NCBI RefSeq assembly: GCF_900539295.1
Contig: NZ_UQBH01000018.1
Location: forward strand, 1-43,876
Reading direction: 5' to 3'
DNA: 43,876 nt
Origin: an uncultured Megasphaera sp.
Lineage (GTDB): Bacteria; Bacillota; Negativicutes; Veillonellales; Megasphaeraceae
The translations under genes were made by a program, and so were the position numbers. Positions 16,714 to 24,088 of this stretch are shown in pieces. How positions within the stretch are numbered: the first letter of the stretch is position 1; every line of letters begins with the position of its first letter. The notes below the pieces were generated by a model, which saw only the letters and a list, made by a program, of their open reading frames with translations, made no database searches and was not told where the DNA came from.

Positions 16714-17742
16714 TTATAACCGTCTTAAGATATCCGGTGATACGTTGGATAAATCGTGAACGCCGGTAATCATCATGGCATCCATGATTTCTCGTTTCAA
16801 AGTATCGAGCAGGAGCTTAACGGCTTCCGCCTGGCCGCCGATAGCTGCGATGGCGACGGGACGACCGATGAGGACGGCATCGGCACCGAGGGCCAACATC
16901 TTAAGGACGTCTTCGCCGTGACGGACACCGCCGTCGACGAAGATCGTCAGCCGGCCTTTCACGGCCTTGGCGATTTCCGGCAGGACGTCGGCCGTACCGA
17001 CCATACCATCGAGGATGCGGCCGCCGTGGTTGCTGACGACGATGCCTTTCGCGCCGGCATCGGCACAGGCAACGGCTTCTTCAGGAGACATGATGCCTTT
17101 TACGATAAAGGGCAGAGACGTCGATTTGACCAGTTCGGCAATATCGCTGGCGCTCTTCGGACCTACAGGCTGGCCAAAGATATGCATATTGATTAAGGTA
17201 GCTGCATCGATATCGCTGGCGACGGCAAAGGCATGTGCCTTTTCAGCTATTTTAATCTTTTCAATGATCTGGTCGTTGCTCCGCGGTTTGATTGTCGGAA
17301 TGACCGTTTCTTCCCGTTTTTTGGAGGCTACGATTCCCGATTCAAACATGTATTCCATGCCGCCGTCACCGGTAAAGCACAGCGTACCGGCATCAAAGGC
17401 GCCTTTGGAAACGTATTCGTTATAATCCATTTCTACCGTAGCCGGATCACCGGGGACCTTGGAGTTGAGGATGACGCCGCCAACGGGAGCGACGAGGACA
17501 GGCATGCTGATTTCTTTACCGAAAATCGTAACCGCCGGATTGGGATCAACCACACTGCCCATGCTGCGCATGACCAGGCCGTATTCTGCCAAGGCTTCTA
17601 CGTTGCGCAGGAAGGACTTCGCCGTCCGCAGACCGCCAAAGCCGGGAATCATCCCCTTACAGGCCTTGCCATCGCATTCGGGACAGACGTAGCAGCCCTT
17701 CATCTTTTTGCGAGCGAGTTCGCGAGCTTCTTGTAAATCCAT
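16714..17742 (-). CDS. FMN-dependent alpha-hydroxy-acid dehydrogenase with N-terminal Cys cluster
   Basis: A 342-residue TIM-barrel flavoprotein of the lactate oxidase/glycolate oxidase/IPP isomerase 2 superfamily. Catalytic and FMN-binding motifs are FIVKGIM (Lys), VVSNHGGR (catalytic His and Arg) and VDGGVRHGEDVLKMLALGADAVLIGRP (phosphate binding). The N-terminus carries C17, C20, C23 and C28 in CYVCPECDGKAC, a spacing that could hold zinc or an iron-sulfur cluster. It is found in an anaerobe-associated subgroup of these enzymes. Oxidation of lactate or another 2-hydroxy acid is likely; the electron acceptor and substrate are not determined. The ATG follows AAGGAGG. No partner gene is adjacent. 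Confidence 0.82.
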   Translation of the reverse strand: MDLQEARELARKKMKGCYVCPECDGKACKGMIPGFGGLRTAKSFLRNVEALAEYGLVMRSMGSVVDPNPAVTIFGKEISMPVLVAPVGGVILNSKVPGDPATVEMDYNEYVSKGAFDAGTLCFTGDGGMEYMFESGIVASKKREETVIPTIKPRSNDQIIEKIKIAEKAHAFAVASDIDAATLINMHIFGQPVGPKSASDIAELVKSTSLPFIVKGIMSPEEAVACADAGAKGIVVSNHGGRILDGMVGTADVLPEIAKAVKGRLTIFVDGGVRHGEDVLKMLALGADAVLIGRPVAIAAIGGQAEAVKLLLDTLKREIMDAMMITGVHDLSNVSPDILRRL

Positions 17743-17891
17743 AGAAAAAACCTCCTTAAATTTATAAAATATATAAAAAATTTAAATAAATGATAAGCAA
17801 AAATTACGATTTATGCAGTCAATCCTTACCTGCTTTATACAATCGGCTCCTATGATAGATGAGGTTCACAAATCCATCACAAGGAGCGTGT
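17743..17891. other. Divergent intergenic region, very AT-rich on the left
   Basis: 149 bases separate the divergent FMN-enzyme and metallophosphatase genes. The left part is a run of A and T containing a loose inverted repeat (TTTATAAAATATATAAA). No promoter with good -35 and -10 boxes was found for either gene. Confidence 0.4.
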
Positions 17892-17898
17892 ATGAGAA

Positions 17899-18909
17899 AT
17901 GTTTTTAAAAAGTATTGTTCGTATGACGGCAGCTTTACTGTTGGCTGCCAGCCTCAGTCCCGTCGGACTGAGTGCCGTCCGCGCCGCAGACACTGCCAAA
18001 GATTACCAGCGCATCGTCGTCCTCAGCGATGTCCATTACGGCAGTAAGGAAACGAAGGACAAGGCCCTTCGGGCCCAGAAGATGGCTAACAAAGAAAAAG
18101 CCGTACAGGATATCAACTCCTGGAAAGACGTCGATCTCTGCGTCTTTACCGGCGATATGACCCAGTTGGCCGGCGGCCGGGAAGAACACCGCCTGGCTCA
18201 TGAACTGACGGACAAAGTCAGCCATCCGAAAGCCTTCGTCGCCGGCAACCATGAAGTCGTCTACAGTGAAGTGCCGGAAGTCGACGGAAAGCTGCAGCCT
18301 GCCGACCCGTATGAACGGATGAGCCATATCGGCCTCTATCAGGAAAGCTACGGTCCTCTTTATTATGCCAAGGACATGGGCCATTACCTGCTGCTCTTCC
18401 TGTCGCCTGACGAAATCGAAGGCCATATCAATGCCAGCGGCAAGCCTTATGCCGTCGAACTGTCGCAGGCAGAGCTGACCTGGCTGAAAGCAGAACTGGC
18501 GGCCAACAAGAACAAGCCGACCCTGATATTCTGCCACACGCCGCTAAACGGAACGATTCTCCCGGACAACAGTGAAAACCAGGCCCGCAACTTCACGGCC
18601 CCCGTTCAGGACCTTCACGACATTTTAGTCAAGAACCCTCAGGTTCTCGTCTGGGCTTCGGGCCACACCCACACGCCGCCTACGGATCCGAGCTTCGACA
18701 ATCCCATTAACTACTACGCCGGCACCCAGGTCTTGGATGTCTACAACCCGGCTTGGGAAAGCGACGAAATTTGGACCAATTCTTTCTATCTCTACCCTGA
18801 CAAGATCGTCATTCGGACCTACAGCCACAAGAATCAGCAGTGGATGCCTCAATTCGACCGCACAATCGTGCTTCCGGCAGCCTTGAAAGCATCCAAACGA
18901 GCCGCTTAA
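17899..18909 (+). CDS. Exported calcineurin-like metallophosphoesterase
   Basis: A 336-residue metallophosphoesterase with an N-terminal signal peptide (hydrophobic MTAALLLAASLSPVGLSA, cleavage after AVRA near residue 30). The five family motifs are present in order: SDVHYG, FTGDM, GNHE, FCHTP and GHTHTPP. It should act outside the inner membrane on a phosphoester, substrate unknown. The best ribosome site, AAGGAG at 17881-17886, is 5 bases from an ATG at 17892 in another frame, and 12 bases from the in-frame ATG at 17899. The out-of-frame start encodes a plausible signal-peptide head (MRNVFKK) that joins this frame after one extra base. Either 17899 is used or a frameshift separates the head. 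Confidence 0.88.
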   Translation: MFLKSIVRMTAALLLAASLSPVGLSAVRAADTAKDYQRIVVLSDVHYGSKETKDKALRAQKMANKEKAVQDINSWKDVDLCVFTGDMTQLAGGREEHRLAHELTDKVSHPKAFVAGNHEVVYSEVPEVDGKLQPADPYERMSHIGLYQESYGPLYYAKDMGHYLLLFLSPDEIEGHINASGKPYAVELSQAELTWLKAELAANKNKPTLIFCHTPLNGTILPDNSENQARNFTAPVQDLHDILVKNPQVLVWASGHTHTPPTDPSFDNPINYYAGTQVLDVYNPAWESDEIWTNSFYLYPDKIVIRTYSHKNQQWMPQFDRTIVLPAALKASKRAA

Positions 18910-19730
18910 GGGAGAAAGATTTTATAAGAGGCCCGAGCCGTATAATGCTGTTCCAGCATCCTCACATGAGACAAGAAAGCCGGATCGTCAAAATACTTGG
19001 CCCCATAGGGACAGGAAAGGACGCAGCGCTGACATTTGATGCAGATGCCCGTCACCTTGTCCGGCTGAGAAAAGTCGATGGATCCCATGGGACACAGGCG
19101 GGCGCAGAGGCCGCAGGATACGCATTTTTCCATATCCGTCTTGGGGACGGCCTTTAAGAATTTAGCCGGCTGTCCGTCTTCCCCCTTAGGAATATAATAA
19201 GGTGCTTCGGCATCGCCGTCAACGGTCAAGGAGCCTGTCGGACAGTCTCCCTGCTGCAGCCGCTGCGCAACCTTAAGGGCAAAGTCCGCGACGGCAGCCA
19301 GGTCATCGTCATCGGGACGGCCGGCAGCCAAGATTTCGGAAAAGGCATGGCCGGCAACAAAGGCCCCGGCACCGGCTAGGTTAAAAGCATTTTCTTTTAA
19401 GATGGCACAGAGTTCGGCCAGGGAATTGTCAAAGGAGCGGTTGCCGTAGGTCACTAAGGCGACGGCCGGCGTCCCCTTTCCGATGAGATTCTCCCGGAAG
19501 GCCGGCATAATCTTATTGGGAAGCTTTCCGGCATAGGTCGGCCCGCCGACGACGACCAATTCCCTTTCGGAAAAGACATGACGGTCCTCTCGCTCGGCCG
19601 GTAAGTCCAGCGCCATCGTCCGCAGCGGGACTTGAAGGGCCTTAGCAGCTGAGGCTGCAAAGTGACAGACGATTTGCTTCGTCTTCCCGGTGGGACTGAA
19701 ATACACAGCAGAAACTTGCTCAATATTCAA
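18906..19730 (-). CDS. EFR1-type flavodoxin-ferredoxin electron-transfer protein
   Basis: A 274-residue fusion of a flavodoxin-like domain (FMN loop SPTGKTKQ near residue 12-19, VVGGPTYAGKLP near 60) and a C-terminal 2[4Fe-4S] ferredoxin. The ferredoxin motifs are CVSCGLCARLCP and CIKCQRCVLSCP. Such proteins carry electrons in anaerobes; the partners here are unknown. TTG at 19730 is chosen as start because GGGAGGG lies 7 bases before it and the flavodoxin fold begins there; an upstream extension of 24 residues has no ribosome site. Its stop overlaps the stop of the convergent metallophosphatase gene by 4 bases. Confidence 0.88.
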   Translation of the reverse strand: MNIEQVSAVYFSPTGKTKQIVCHFAASAAKALQVPLRTMALDLPAEREDRHVFSERELVVVGGPTYAGKLPNKIMPAFRENLIGKGTPAVALVTYGNRSFDNSLAELCAILKENAFNLAGAGAFVAGHAFSEILAAGRPDDDDLAAVADFALKVAQRLQQGDCPTGSLTVDGDAEAPYYIPKGEDGQPAKFLKAVPKTDMEKCVSCGLCARLCPMGSIDFSQPDKVTGICIKCQRCVLSCPYGAKYFDDPAFLSHVRMLEQHYTARASYKIFLP

Positions 19731-19780
19731 AATGAATCCCTCCCAACCTGAAAACGGTAAGGTGTATACTTCCATTATAT

Positions 19781-19833
19781 AGAAAACAGGCGCTAAAGTC
19801 ACTGACTGCGCCTGTTTTCTTTTTCTTTTTTAT
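19781..19833 (+). terminator. Strong rightward terminator located between divergent genes
   Basis: A perfect 13-bp stem, AGAAAACAGGCGC/GCGCCTGTTTTCT (19781-19793 and 19808-19820), with a 14-base loop is followed by a T-rich tract (TTTTTCTTTTTT). It can only work rightward. The nearest rightward gene upstream ends at 18909, so it would end a transcript that runs antisense through the whole EFR1 gene. Confidence 0.8.
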
Positions 19834-19879
19834 GATACAATCATAAGCGTTCCTTGATGACAAAAGAATGAGGTGTCTT

Positions 19880-20569
19880 ATGCAAAAGAAGATATATGCC
19901 GTACGGCAAGGCCGCCAAACGGGCCTGTTCACTTCCTGGGAAGACTGTAAAAAACAAGTCGACGCTTACCCGGGAGCACGTTATAAAAGTTTCACCGATG
20001 CGACGGAAGCCATGCGCTGGCTAAACGGCAGCGACAGTACCCCCGTCCGCAAAGGAGGTCCTTCGACGTCAAGGGCACGAACCCTTAAGCCGACCTTAGC
20101 CGAACCGGCCCTCCCTTCCGACAAGGATCAGGATTTCGTCATCTACACCGACGGCTCCTGCCTTCGCAATCCCGACGGTCCCGGCGGCTGGGCTGCCGTC
20201 GCCTGCAACGTAGCCACAGGCGAAGTGACCGAACTCTCAGACGGTCACCCGTCGACGACCAATAACCGCATGGAGCTCCAGGCCGCCATCATGGCCCTGC
20301 GCTTTGCCCCGGAAGGGACCAAAGTCGCCCTCTATACGGACAGCCAATACCTGAAAAACGGCATCACCAAATGGATGGCCAATTGGAAGCGAAGAGGCTG
20401 GACAAGAGCCGACGGCCAACCCGTCTTAAATCAGGAGCAATGGGTAGAACTCGACAAGCTCTACCATTCTCATACGGTCACCTTCCACTGGGTCAAAGGC
20501 CACGTCGGCGTCGCCCTCAATGAACGCTGCGACCAACTGGCTAAGGCCGAAGCGTCAAAGTTTCGCTGA
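19880..20569 (+). CDS. rnhA: Ribonuclease HI with N-terminal hybrid-binding domain
   Basis: A 229-residue RNase H. Residues 1-50 form the hybrid-binding (viroplasmin-like) domain, with YAVRQGRQTGLFTSWEDC and a YKSFTDATEAMRWL tail. After a linker of about 35 residues, the catalytic RNase HI domain shows YTDGSC, NNRMELQA, YTDSQYL, WVKGHVG and NERCDQLA, supplying the D-E-D-D metal ligands and the catalytic loop. It removes RNA from RNA-DNA hybrids. The ATG at 19880 has GAGGTG 4 bases upstream; a start 4 codons earlier would overlap that site. It is convergent with garK, with 5 bases between the stops. Confidence 0.93.
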   Translation: MQKKIYAVRQGRQTGLFTSWEDCKKQVDAYPGARYKSFTDATEAMRWLNGSDSTPVRKGGPSTSRARTLKPTLAEPALPSDKDQDFVIYTDGSCLRNPDGPGGWAAVACNVATGEVTELSDGHPSTTNNRMELQAAIMALRFAPEGTKVALYTDSQYLKNGITKWMANWKRRGWTRADGQPVLNQEQWVELDKLYHSHTVTFHWVKGHVGVALNERCDQLAKAEASKFR

Positions 20570-20574
20570 TCGCC

Positions 20575-21720
20575 TCAGCTTACGGCGCGGATGAGATTAA
20601 AGACCTGCTGGGCCGTCCGGGTCATGTTGCCCATGGCCGTGTCGCGGTCCATGGCTTCCTGCAGGGGCATGGCTTTGTCGACGATGGAAAAGAAGGCATC
20701 GATGCCCTGTCGATTGCACTCGCCGGCATCTTCCGTCGTGCAGCCGGCCAGGGCGATGACCTTGGCTCCATACTGTTTGGCAAGCTTAGCCACGCCGATG
20801 GGTGCCTTGCCCATGGCTGTCTGGGCATCGAGGCGGCCTTCACCGGTAATGACGTAATCGGCATCGGCCACGACGTCGGCCAACCGGATGGAATCGAGTA
20901 CAATCTGGATTCCCGAACGCAGGCTGCCTTTCAGATAAGCCAGCACGGCAAAGCCCATGCCGCCGGCTGCACCGGCACCGGAAGCCTGACTGTAGTCTTC
21001 GCCTAAATAGGCCTCGGTAATGGCGGCAAAAGAGCGGCTGGCTTGGTCAAGGGATTTGACATCGGCCGGCGACGCCCCTTTCTGAGGTCCGAATACGGTA
21101 GCTGCCCCTAACGTTCCGTACAAGGGATTGGTCACATCACAGGCGACGTCGAAGGTGCATTCCTTCAAAGCCGGCAGGACCTGACTGTCGTCGACAGAGG
21201 CGATGTCACCGACGGCCAGCCCCCCGGTCCCGACGACGCGGCCGTCTTTATCGCGAAAGACGTAGCCTAAGGCCTGAAGCATGCCGACGCCGCAGTCACT
21301 GGTAGCACTGCCGCCAAGGCCGATGATGAAACGGCGGATGCCCCCTTTTATAGCCTCGGCCATGACCTGACCGACACCGTAAGTCGTCGTATAGAGAGGA
21401 TTTCGCTTTTCTTCCGGGACGAGACCCAAGCCGGCAGCGCCGGCCATTTCGATGACTGCCGTTCCCGTATCGGGCAGATAGCCGTAAGCACAAGAAACAG
21501 CGTCCCCCAAGGGCCCCTGAACGACGGCATGGCGCAGTTCTCCATTCATCCCTTCGACGAGGGCTTCGACGGTCCCCTCTCCACCGTCGGCCAAGGGTTT
21601 GACGACGATTTGTACGGGCTGCGCCCCATAAGCCTTGCGGACGCCGGCTTCAACGGCTCTTCCGGCTTCGACCGACGTCAGGCTGTTTTTCAATGAATCG
21701 ATAGCAATGACAACTTTCAT
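20575..21720 (-). CDS. garK: Glycerate 2-kinase (GarK type)
   Basis: A 381-residue type-1 glycerate kinase that phosphorylates D-glycerate. Diagnostic segments are the N-terminal MKVVIAIDSLKNSLTSVEAG, VKPLADGGEGTVEAL (about 45-59), GLGGSATSDCGVGML (about 130-145, nucleotide/substrate loop) and TGEGRLDAQTAMGKAP (about 290-305). The ATG at 21720 lies close behind AAGGAG, and an upstream in-frame start adds 7 residues with no support. It lies directly downstream of cdaR on the same strand. CdaR regulates glycerate, galactarate and glucarate genes in E. coli, so regulation by its neighbour is likely. Confidence 0.95.
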   Translation of the reverse strand: MKVVIAIDSLKNSLTSVEAGRAVEAGVRKAYGAQPVQIVVKPLADGGEGTVEALVEGMNGELRHAVVQGPLGDAVSCAYGYLPDTGTAVIEMAGAAGLGLVPEEKRNPLYTTTYGVGQVMAEAIKGGIRRFIIGLGGSATSDCGVGMLQALGYVFRDKDGRVVGTGGLAVGDIASVDDSQVLPALKECTFDVACDVTNPLYGTLGAATVFGPQKGASPADVKSLDQASRSFAAITEAYLGEDYSQASGAGAAGGMGFAVLAYLKGSLRSGIQIVLDSIRLADVVADADYVITGEGRLDAQTAMGKAPIGVAKLAKQYGAKVIALAGCTTEDAGECNRQGIDAFFSIVDKAMPLQEAMDRDTAMGNMTRTAQQVFNLIRAVS

Positions 21721-21818
21721 ATCCCCCACTCCTTTATACACTATGAGTTATCTACATATTTATTGTGTCTCTAGTGTAACAGAGGAGTTTTTTCATTTCT
21801 ATGTTACCGATACTAAGA

Positions 21819-21857
21819 AACGCTGCCATTTTTCGGTTTTAGAACCATGGCAGCGTT
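21819..21857 (-). terminator. Hairpin at the end of cdaR
   Basis: An 11-bp stem, AACGCTGCCAT (21857-21847) with ATGGCAGCGTT (21829-21819), starts inside the last codons of cdaR. The following T run is short (TTTCTTAG), so it may terminate weakly or act as a stability element between cdaR and garK. Confidence 0.5.
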
Positions 21858-22909
21858 GCAATATATAGGGTTACGGCATCGCTGAAGGAACGGGGATCGA
21901 GGCCCGTCGTCTCGGCGATCTTTTTCAGTCGGTACTGAAGGGTATTCTTATGGATAGAGAGGATTTCCGCCGTCTGCCGGATGGAAAGATTCTGCCGGTA
22001 ATAGACCTGCAGCAAGTGGATTTCGCTGTCCGTCAGGCCCTTGCAGATATCCTGGCGATAGCGGCGCCGCAAAGGGGCGTTCAGACTCTGCAGTAAAAAG
22101 GCCAGCTTCATGTCGTCGGCGCGGACACAAAAGACCTGGCGGTCAGCCGCTGCCTGAAGGGCCATTTTGGCAAAACGGTATGACTCATAAATCCGGTGAA
22201 AAGGCTCTTCCGTCCCGACGCCGACGCGAAGGTTCGGATAAAATCGCCCCTTCCACAAAGAAAGTTGCTTCTCCCAACGGGGATAGATGTCCCCGGGAAT
22301 GATGAGCACAAAATTATCGGGATAGATATAGGTAAAGAGCGAAATACCGAGTTCTCCGCAGGCCGTCGTCATAGCCTTGCGAAAATCGTCGCCCCGGCCG
22401 GCCCCGTCATGCCAACGAAAGACGGCTGCAACATAGGAGCCTTCCGTCAGTTCGGGCCGTTCGTCCGCCATCTGCTGCATCGTGTCCCGGTCGTGATAAA
22501 TGAGGGCCATGACCTGGCGGCTGCGGTATTCCTGCTCGCTGAAGGCCTCTTCATTGAGGCCGTATTCTTTAAGGAAGACCTCACAGATTTTAGTCAGTAA
22601 AAAGCCGTACTGGCTGACGACTTCCGGTTCTCCCGTAATGCCGATGACGCAGAGGACCTGGCGGTCCATGATAATGGGATAGTTGACGCCCTTACTGACG
22701 CCGTCCTGCGGTCGATTTTCGTAAACGGTCTGAACCTGGCGCAGGCGGGCTGCCTCAGCTCCGACCTTATGATAGGTACCGATTCGCTTGGCGTCGGTAC
22801 TGGCCATGATTCGGCCGTGGCGGTCGATAAAATTGATATTCCAGCCGATGACAGCCTTGGCTGAGTCGACGATTTGCTGGGCTAATTCATCGGTAATGCG
22901 TACCTTCAC
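21839..22909 (-). CDS. cdaR: CdaR-family sugar-diacid regulator
   Basis: A 356-residue activator. Residues about 1-135 form the diacid-recognition domain (ITDELAQQIVDSA...IGWNINFID, GRIMASTDAKRIGTYH). A middle domain follows, and the C-terminal PucR-type helix-turn-helix is YYRQNLSIRQTAEILSIHKNTLQYRLKKI. CdaR proteins sense glycerate or related diacids and activate uptake and kinase genes. The start is GTG with AAGGGGA 5 bases upstream. It lies 28 bases after the ZIP transporter gene and directly upstream of garK, its probable target. Confidence 0.93.
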   Translation of the reverse strand: MKVRITDELAQQIVDSAKAVIGWNINFIDRHGRIMASTDAKRIGTYHKVGAEAARLRQVQTVYENRPQDGVSKGVNYPIIMDRQVLCVIGITGEPEVVSQYGFLLTKICEVFLKEYGLNEEAFSEQEYRSRQVMALIYHDRDTMQQMADERPELTEGSYVAAVFRWHDGAGRGDDFRKAMTTACGELGISLFTYIYPDNFVLIIPGDIYPRWEKQLSLWKGRFYPNLRVGVGTEEPFHRIYESYRFAKMALQAAADRQVFCVRADDMKLAFLLQSLNAPLRRRYRQDICKGLTDSEIHLLQVYYRQNLSIRQTAEILSIHKNTLQYRLKKIAETTGLDPRSFSDAVTLYIATLPWF

Positions 22910-22937
22910 AGCGGTCCCCTTCTTTCGCAGTCAGACC

Positions 22938-23729
22938 TTACGACAGGGCTACGTCCATGGCCATCATGACCGTAAAGCCCAAGGCAAAGGACAAGACGCC
23001 GATATCGGAGTGTTCGCCGGCTGACATTTCAGGGATCAATTCTTCGACGACGACGTAGCACATAGCACCGGCTGCCAAACTGAGGAGATACGGCAGGACG
23101 GGCAGGATAAAGGCCGTAAGGGCGATGGTAACGACAGCCCCGATCGGTTCGACGATCCCCGAAAGGACGCCGCCGAGAAAGGCCTTATGGGAACCCATTC
23201 CGGCCGACTTCAAGGGCATGGAAATGATGGCCCCTTCGGGCATATTCTGGAGGGCAATCCCTAAGGACAAGGCCAAGGCACCGGCAGCGCTGATGCCGGT
23301 CTGATCGGCTAAAAGGCCGGCGTAGACGACGCCGACAGCCATCCCTTCAGGGATGTTGTGCAAAGTGACGGCCAAGACCAGCATCGTCGTCCGCTGCAAA
23401 TGGCTGTGCGGCCCTTCCGCCTCTTCACTGTACATATGAAGATGCGGAACGAGTCGGTCCAAGGCTAAGAGCAGCAAGATGCCCAGCCAGAAGCCGACGA
23501 CAGCCGGAACGAAGCCAAACCGCCCTAAATGGGCCGATTCTTCCATGGCCGGAATGAGAAGGCTCCAAATCGAAGCGGCAATCATGACGCCTGAGGCAAA
23601 GCCGGTCAAACCGCGCTGGACCTGGTGGTTCAATTCCCCCCTCATCGCATAGACACAAGCTGCCCCTAATGAAGTCCCGGCAAAGGGAATTAAAATGCCG
23701 AGAATGGCACTGTTCATTACACTGTCCAT
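22938..23729 (-). CDS. ZIP-family divalent metal transporter
   Basis: A 263-residue membrane protein with about eight transmembrane segments and a short histidine-containing cytoplasmic loop (HLHMYSEEAEGPHSHLQ). The metal-binding helices carry LHNIPEGMAVG and LQNMPEGAIISMPL, the ZIP signatures in transmembrane segments IV and V. It imports zinc, iron or a related ion. The ATG at 23729 follows GAAAGGGG; an upstream in-frame extension of 22 residues lacks a ribosome site and would be charged. The metal is not determined. It precedes cdaR by 28 bases. Confidence 0.9.
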   Translation of the reverse strand: MDSVMNSAILGILIPFAGTSLGAACVYAMRGELNHQVQRGLTGFASGVMIAASIWSLLIPAMEESAHLGRFGFVPAVVGFWLGILLLLALDRLVPHLHMYSEEAEGPHSHLQRTTMLVLAVTLHNIPEGMAVGVVYAGLLADQTGISAAGALALSLGIALQNMPEGAIISMPLKSAGMGSHKAFLGGVLSGIVEPIGAVVTIALTAFILPVLPYLLSLAAGAMCYVVVEELIPEMSAGEHSDIGVLSFALGFTVMMAMDVALS

Positions 23730-23893
23730 ATCAAAACCCCTTTCTACACCTCTATTTTTACCTTTCATTCTACATACCGAAGGCCCTCCTGTCAATGAGG
23801 ATAAGGCCCTGAAAAAATGGGATTAATCCTCAATTTATCGGACTTTCGGTCTCCCTGCCGTCATCGGAAACGAAGGGCCAAACAGAATCTGTC

Positions 23894-23948
23894 AAAAAAG
23901 GCTGCCATCTATTGTAAACAGAGGTCACAATAAACTACAGCCTTTTTT
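23894..23948. terminator. Bidirectional terminator between the ZIP and brnQ genes
   Basis: AAAAAAGGCTG (23894-23904) pairs with CAGCCTTTTTT (23938-23948); an inner TATTGT/ACAATA stem sits in the loop. Runs of A and T on both flanks allow termination in either direction. The rest of 23730-23893 shows no gene. Confidence 0.85.
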
Positions 23949-23970
23949 GAAACACACTATATGAAGTTGT

Positions 23971-24084
23971 AAAAATCCAAGTTCAGCCAATTCGCTTAAT
24001 CGCTATGGACAAGGACGTGAACACTTCGCTCATAGGCGGGGAATCCCTCGTGGGAATCAATGGTTTGATGTGAGCTTGGATTTT
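23971..24084 (-). ncRNA. Structured 3' region of brnQ, about 114 bases
   Basis: On the minus strand AAAATCCAAGCTC (24084-24072) pairs, with one mismatch, with GAACTTGGATTTT (23983-23971), followed by a T. Inside, CATAGCG can pair with CGCCTATG and a TCCC/GGGA stem closes an ACGA loop. The element begins 4 bases after the brnQ stop and is followed by a second hairpin at 23948-23894. It could be an unusual terminator, a 3'-derived small RNA or an old mobile-element end; none is proven. Confidence 0.45.
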
Positions 24085-24088
24085 CTGG

